Shown piece after piece: positions 63,899 through 64,000 of a stretch of DNA of 64,000 bases. Where the stretch lies: positions 1,906,082 through 1,970,081 of the forward strand of contig NZ_JAQYUU010000001.1 of the NCBI RefSeq assembly GCF_028728205.1. Reading direction: 5' to 3'. Numbering within the stretch: the stretch's first letter is position 1; every line of letters starts with the position of its first letter. The notes under the pieces were generated by a model. The model saw only the letters and a list, made by a program, of their open reading frames with translations. It did no database searches and was not told the DNA's origin. The position numbers and the translations under genes were made by a program. The stretch is from Clostridium sp. 'White wine YQ' (lineage in GTDB: Bacteria; Bacillota; Clostridia; Clostridiales; Clostridiaceae).

Positions 63899-64000
63899 AT
63901 TTTGTCATCATCATACCCTTGGTTTATTAGTTCTTTAACTAACTCTACTTTATCTTTTGGTTGATTACCATCAGCTTCGTCAACATTATTTATTTCGTCA
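63826..64000 (-). CDS. DUF6115-like protein, C-terminal part (5' end outside window)
   Basis: The last 57 codons encode an acidic linker, then KVELVKELINQGYDDDKICE and SLSIGKGEVLLIRGL, which matches the helical C-terminal motif of DUF6115 proteins (a putative DNA- or partner-binding tail found near flagellar genes). It ends at TAA 63826-63828 and overlaps the start region of the next gene by 73 bp in another frame. The N-terminal part is not in the window. Confidence 0.65.
   Translation of the reverse strand, partial: DEINNVDEADGNQPKDKVELVKELINQGYDDDKICESLSIGKGEVLLIRGLLKNSKS

Overview
This window looks like chromosomal DNA from a motile, spore-forming, low-G+C Firmicute, most likely Clostridium sensu stricto. 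The evidence is the strongly A+T-rich composition, the frequent TTG/GTG starts behind strong AGGAGG sites, the conserved clostridial gene order, the sporulation genes (spoIIP, gpr, spoIIAA-spoIIAB-sigF, spoVAC-AD-AE, yqfC-yqfD) and two FlgG-family flagellar rod genes. No rRNA, tRNA, CRISPR array or prophage is visible.

Layout. Positions 1-12.2 kb (minus strand) carry a housekeeping and RNA-modification block: prmA, rsmE, mtaB, a HIT protein, rpsU, yqeY, yqfC, yqfD, pgpH, ybeY, a dgkA-PAP2 fusion, cdd, era, recO, a DUF4342 gene and a CcpN-like repressor at the edge. Positions 12.2-20.2 kb form an accessory block between dnaJ and prmA: tpx, an ECF sigma factor with a DUF4179 partner, a purine permease behind a guanine-type riboswitch, yaaA, a cell-wall-binding PIG-L protein and an AIM24 protein. 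Positions 20.5-28.6 kb hold lepA, hemW and the CIRCE-controlled hrcA-grpE-dnaK-dnaJ operon. Positions 28.9-43.4 kb are sporulation-rich: a small membrane protein gene, spoIIP, gpr, rpsT (plus strand), holA, comEC, a degenerate P-type ATPase, spoVAE-AD-AC, sigF-spoIIAB-spoIIAA and a Lon-family protease. Positions 43.4-56 kb contain a 192-bp tandem repeat, deoC, dinB, nadA-nadB-nadC, a Nudix gene, a hypC-hypD-like pair, a GH4 glycosidase and a MocR regulator. Positions 56-64 kb hold a decayed gene, a RAYT-type Y1 transposase, a Ca2+-type P-ATPase, a CBS-domain pyrophosphatase and the flagellar genes.

The most unusual signal is a DNA-level motif. The exact 10-mer GGGGACAGAG (either strand) occurs ten times between 48.9 and 60.9 kb and I saw it nowhere else in the window. 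It sits in several reading frames and between genes, on both sides of the single RAYT transposase gene, and it imposes codons that are rare in this genome. Other signals are: two families of small intergenic palindromic elements whose copies differ by an internal hairpin module; a 192-bp tandem repeat with an internally deleted relative 36 kb away; a HypC/HypD-like pair that has lost most of the metal-ligand cysteines; a P-type ATPase lacking its catalytic signatures inside the spoVA-comEC neighbourhood; and three genes (spoIIP, comEC, RAYT) whose Shine-Dalgarno sequence forms the 3' arm of a terminator-like hairpin. Start codons were chosen by Shine-Dalgarno spacing and sometimes differ from the longest open frame.
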